A stretch of DNA of 64,000 bases from NCBI RefSeq assembly GCF_036250755.1, contig NZ_CP109583.1, positions 8,054,001-8,118,000 of the forward strand, written 5' to 3'. Origin of the DNA: Streptomyces uncialis. GTDB taxonomy: Bacteria > Actinomycetota > Actinomycetes > Streptomycetales > Streptomycetaceae. Position numbers and translations under genes: made by a program. This document shows positions 61,926 through 64,000 of the stretch, piece by piece (position 1 is the stretch's first letter; each line of letters starts with the position of its first letter). The notes beneath the pieces were generated by a model that saw nothing but the letters and a program-made list of their open reading frames with translations, searched no databases and was not told the DNA's origin.

Positions 61926-62273
61926 ATGACCGCCGCCAGCAGTCGCGAACTCGCGCACCCGCGCAGCGAGGACATCGCCCTGGAGGAAGTGCTGCACGCG
62001 CTCTCCGACCCGCTGCGGCTGAGCGTCGTCACCGAACTGGCTTCGACCGGCGGCGAGTTCCCCTGCTCGCACTTCCCGCTTCCCGTCACCAAGTCCACGA
62101 CCACCCACCACTTCCGGGTGCTGCGCGAGTCCGGTGTCATCCAGCAGTGGTACCGGGGCACGGCCAAGTACAACCGGCTGCGCGGCGAGGAGCTGGACGC
62201 GCTGTTCCCCGGGCTGCTCGCCGCGATCCTGCGGGCCTCGGCGGCGCAGTCCGCGCGACGGACGGACGGCTGA
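61926..62273 (+). CDS. ArsR-family transcriptional regulator
   Basis: 115 residues, winged helix-turn-helix. VLHALSDPLRLSVVTELAST, LPVTKSTTTHHFRVLRESGV (recognition helix) and the wing VIQQWYRGTAKYNRLRG match the ArsR group without the classical CVC metal motif; a single Cys sits in GEFPCSHFPL. Small GGGAG site before the ATG. Divergent from the flavin oxidoreductase, and its operator-like repeat lies between them, so it probably represses that gene until a reactive electrophile or oxidant appears. Confidence 0.9.
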   Translation: MTAASSRELAHPRSEDIALEEVLHALSDPLRLSVVTELASTGGEFPCSHFPLPVTKSTTTHHFRVLRESGVIQQWYRGTAKYNRLRGEELDALFPGLLAAILRASAAQSARRTDG

Positions 62274-62629
62274 CCCCGGACGCCTCCGCGTCGGCGTCCT
62301 CGGGTGGCGTGACACGTGGCACCTCCGGGCGCCTGGCGTCCCCAGGGCGCCCGAAGCTGCCCGCGCGCCCCCGCGTGCGCTCCAGGGGGCCGTCACGCCC
62401 CGGCGCGGGGCCGGTGCGGCCCGCGCCGGGTGACGGCCCCGGCGGGCCGACGGCCCCGGCGGTCAACGCGGGCGCCATGACCGTCACTCGAACGGGGCCC
62501 TGAGAGTGCCGGGTCGGCCACCCGGACGGGCCGTCGCCCGACCTTCCGGCCTTTCCGCCGGACGGCCCGCCCGGGCCCATCGGTGCGGCCCGTCCGAGCT
62601 GACCGGACCGGTGGACCGGCCGTGCCGGG
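62274..62629. other. 356-bp intergenic region with terminator
   Basis: Convergent gap between the ArsR and DUF305 genes. It contains the hairpin at 62400-62429 and otherwise no supportable gene. Confidence 0.5.
62400..62429. terminator. bidirectional terminator
   Basis: 10-bp perfect stem CCGGCGCGGG (62400-62409) and CCCGCGCCGG (62420-62429), loop of 10 bases, between convergent genes. Confidence 0.6.
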
Positions 62630-63406
62630 TCAGAGCATGTCGCGCATCCGGCCGATCTCCGCCGTCTGCTGGGCGACCACATCGGTGGCCATCTCCTCGA
62701 CGAGGACGTTGTTGCCGTCGGAGAGCGCCTCGGTGGCCATCGTGATCGCGCCCTCGTGATGCGTGATCATCAGCTTCAGGAACAGCTGGTCGAACGCCTT
62801 CCCGTCCGCCGCCCGGAGCTTCGCCAGCTGCGCCTCGGTGGCCATGCCCGGCATCGAGCCGTGGTCGTGGGAACCCGGATCGGGCGTCTCCCCGCCGTGC
62901 CCGCCCTCGCCGTGGTCATGGCCCGACCCGGACGGCTTCTTCGGGTCCGTGTTGTTGTCCAGCCAGCCCTGCATGGCGCCGATCTCGGGCTTCTGCGCGG
63001 CGGTGATCCGGGCGGCCACCCGCTTCACCTGCGTCGAATCGGCCCGCGAGGGCACGAGTTCGGTCATCACCAGGGCCTGGCCGTGGTGCTCGATCATCAT
63101 CCGGGCATAGGTGAAGTCCGCCGAGTTGGGGGAGTCGTCGGCGGCCTGCTCCTGGACGTCCTCCGCCGACAGGGTCCGCGCCGCCTCGCCCGGCTTGCCC
63201 GGGGCGATCACCGAAGGGCCGGACGCGGCCTTCCCCTCGTCCTTCGAACCGCCGGAATCGCAGGCGGACAACGTCAGGACGAGCGCCGCGCACAGCAGCG
63301 CGGGACCCGCGCGCAGGGCACGGGGAACGGCGGCGTCCCGGTGGCCGGGACGGTCGGCGGCCGGACGGCGGATCACACCGGTTGCGGCGGTACGGCGACG
63401 GAACAA
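62630..63406 (-). CDS. DUF305 lipoprotein
   Basis: About 258 residues. Lipoprotein signal peptide with lipobox LTLSAC; two DUF305 halves: DFTYARMMIEHHGQALVMTE and QLFLKLMITHHEGAITMATE (HHxx-type His pairs) linked by a His/Gly-rich stretch (SGHDHGEGGHGG). DUF305 proteins are ferritin-like four-helix bundles, thought to bind metals such as copper or iron. The start is uncertain: TTG at 63406 has GGAGG before it; an upstream GTG is possible. Divergent from the LVIVD gene, a common pairing in streptomycetes. Confidence 0.8.
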   Translation of the reverse strand: MFRRRTAATGVIRRPAADRPGHRDAAVPRALRAGPALLCAALVLTLSACDSGGSKDEGKAASGPSVIAPGKPGEAARTLSAEDVQEQAADDSPNSADFTYARMMIEHHGQALVMTELVPSRADSTQVKRVAARITAAQKPEIGAMQGWLDNNTDPKKPSGSGHDHGEGGHGGETPDPGSHDHGSMPGMATEAQLAKLRAADGKAFDQLFLKLMITHHEGAITMATEALSDGNNVLVEEMATDVVAQQTAEIGRMRDML

Positions 63407-63682
63407 GGCATCCTCCAGCGGGTGCACGGGAGTTGAGGGAGCCCGGTACGGGGCGTGCGCGGACAACGGACGGGGGACCCGCCGGAGCGCGTCGTCCCCG
63501 GGCCGGACGGTGGGGCGGATGTGACGGATGTGCCGGTGTCCGTCTTAGCACCCCTTCATGGACCGGTGATCAAAAACCTTTATGACGATTACGTTGCCCT
63601 CTATTGATATGAGCATGAGGAAGACGATACTTCGGGTGTCCGTGAACCGTTCCAACCGTGAACGGCGCAGAGGGAGGACGCA

Positions 63683-64000
63683 GTGACCCTGTCGAACAAC
63701 CCCCGAACACGGCGCAGACGCCTGGGAGTCGCCGCCGCGGCGGCCGGTCTGCTCGCCGCACTGATCACCGCCGGACCCGCCGGGGCGACCCCCGACCCCG
63801 GGGACAACCCGGCGAGCCCCGAACGGGTCTCCCAGAGCGAGGTCCGCGACGCCAAGCGGGCCATAGCCAACGGGGAGATACCCGGCCAGGACGAGATCGT
63901 CCACTCGGACAACATCGAGCACCTGGCGAACATCCCCAAGGACGCCCTGCCCGGCACCAACTCGGACCTCGCCTTCCAGGGCAAGTACGCGTTCGCCGGC
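63683..64000 (+). CDS. LVIVD-repeat secreted protein, partial
   Basis: N-terminal part (106 residues) of a protein cut by the right edge. GTG start with AGGGAGGACGCA upstream. Signal peptide about 1-36 (GVAAAAAGLLAALITAGPAGA, cleavage near A-TPD). Mature start DNPASPERVSQSEVRDAKRA and HSDNIEHLANIPKDALPGTN, then SDLAFQGKYAFAG, which matches the first blade of LVIVD beta-propeller proteins. In streptomycetes such a protein often sits divergent to a DUF305 lipoprotein, as here. Confidence 0.75.
   Translation, partial: MTLSNNPRTRRRRLGVAAAAAGLLAALITAGPAGATPDPGDNPASPERVSQSEVRDAKRAIANGEIPGQDEIVHSDNIEHLANIPKDALPGTNSDLAFQGKYAFAG

Overview
The window is high-GC actinomycete chromosome and almost certainly comes from a Streptomyces or a close relative. 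The pointers are a subtilisin-inhibitor (SSI) family protein, DmdR/IdeR-type iron boxes, a DasR-type (dre) operator, a bacterial nitric oxide synthase, deazaflavin-dependent (Ddn-like) reductases, a streptophobe-type membrane protein and many GTG starts. There is no rRNA, tRNA, CRISPR array, transposase, phage gene or polyketide/NRPS core. It reads as ordinary chromosome outside the biosynthetic clusters: about 60 mostly short transcription units with many secreted and regulatory proteins. Both ends cut genes, an MFS exporter on the left and an LVIVD-type secreted protein on the right.

Layout, left to right. 0-10 kb: MFS exporter and GNAT, a secreted DUF4232-like protein, repeat cluster A, a D,D-carboxypeptidase, an NmrA-like oxidoreductase, a lipoprotein, a flotillin with its NfeD-like partner, and a membrane protein with two NAD-binding domains. 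10-20 kb: an iron-boxed DUF2470 protein, an aberrant SSI protein, a HemK-like methyltransferase, DUF5133, an anti-sigma-type ATPase, an APH-fold phosphotransferase, a Ddn-like protein, a membrane protein joining sigma-like, zinc-finger and ricin domains, a VapB-like protein and a threonine synthase-like enzyme. 20-31 kb: FUSC transporter, repeat cluster B, lactate 2-monooxygenase, methyltransferase, VOC protein, BaeRF protein, repeat cluster C, small stress-type proteins, an AraC regulator and a GH29 fucosidase. 31-42.5 kb: DUF2165 protein, glycosyltransferase, an internally duplicated DUF6506-like protein, a phospho-signalling cassette (FHA-ABC transporter, Pro-rich protein, Ser/Thr kinase), a streptophobe protein, a DUF6777-like protein and a calcium-repeat protein. 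42.5-50 kb: a Ddn-hemerythrin fusion, an aldo/keto reductase with a divergent double-MerR regulator, and an iron-boxed pair of proteins sharing a neocarzinostatin-like domain. 50-58.8 kb: L,D-transpeptidase, GH18 chitinase with its operator, HAD phosphatase, nitric oxide synthase, a dre site, a lactonase, a CbiX-like protein, GlcNAc kinase and uracil-DNA glycosylase. 59-64 kb: homocysteine methyltransferase, Old Yellow Enzyme with a divergent ArsR regulator, a DUF305 lipoprotein and a divergent LVIVD protein.

Three groups of genes look functionally connected. (1) The iron-boxed pair at 46.7-49.8 kb: a small secreted domain, and a LAxTG-anchored surface protein with the same domain plus a beta-propeller. 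This resembles a hemophore/receptor relay and is my best candidate for an undescribed system. (2) The chitin/GlcNAc group at 51-58.8 kb: chitinase, lactonase behind a dre site, GlcNAc kinase. (3) The FHA-ABC/kinase cassette at 34-38.7 kb. Three intergenic arrays share one 19-20 bp core but have distinct periods (70-72 bp; 75/76 bp in a 151-bp dimer; 70/88 bp in a 158-bp dimer), a clear structural feature that the genes do not explain.
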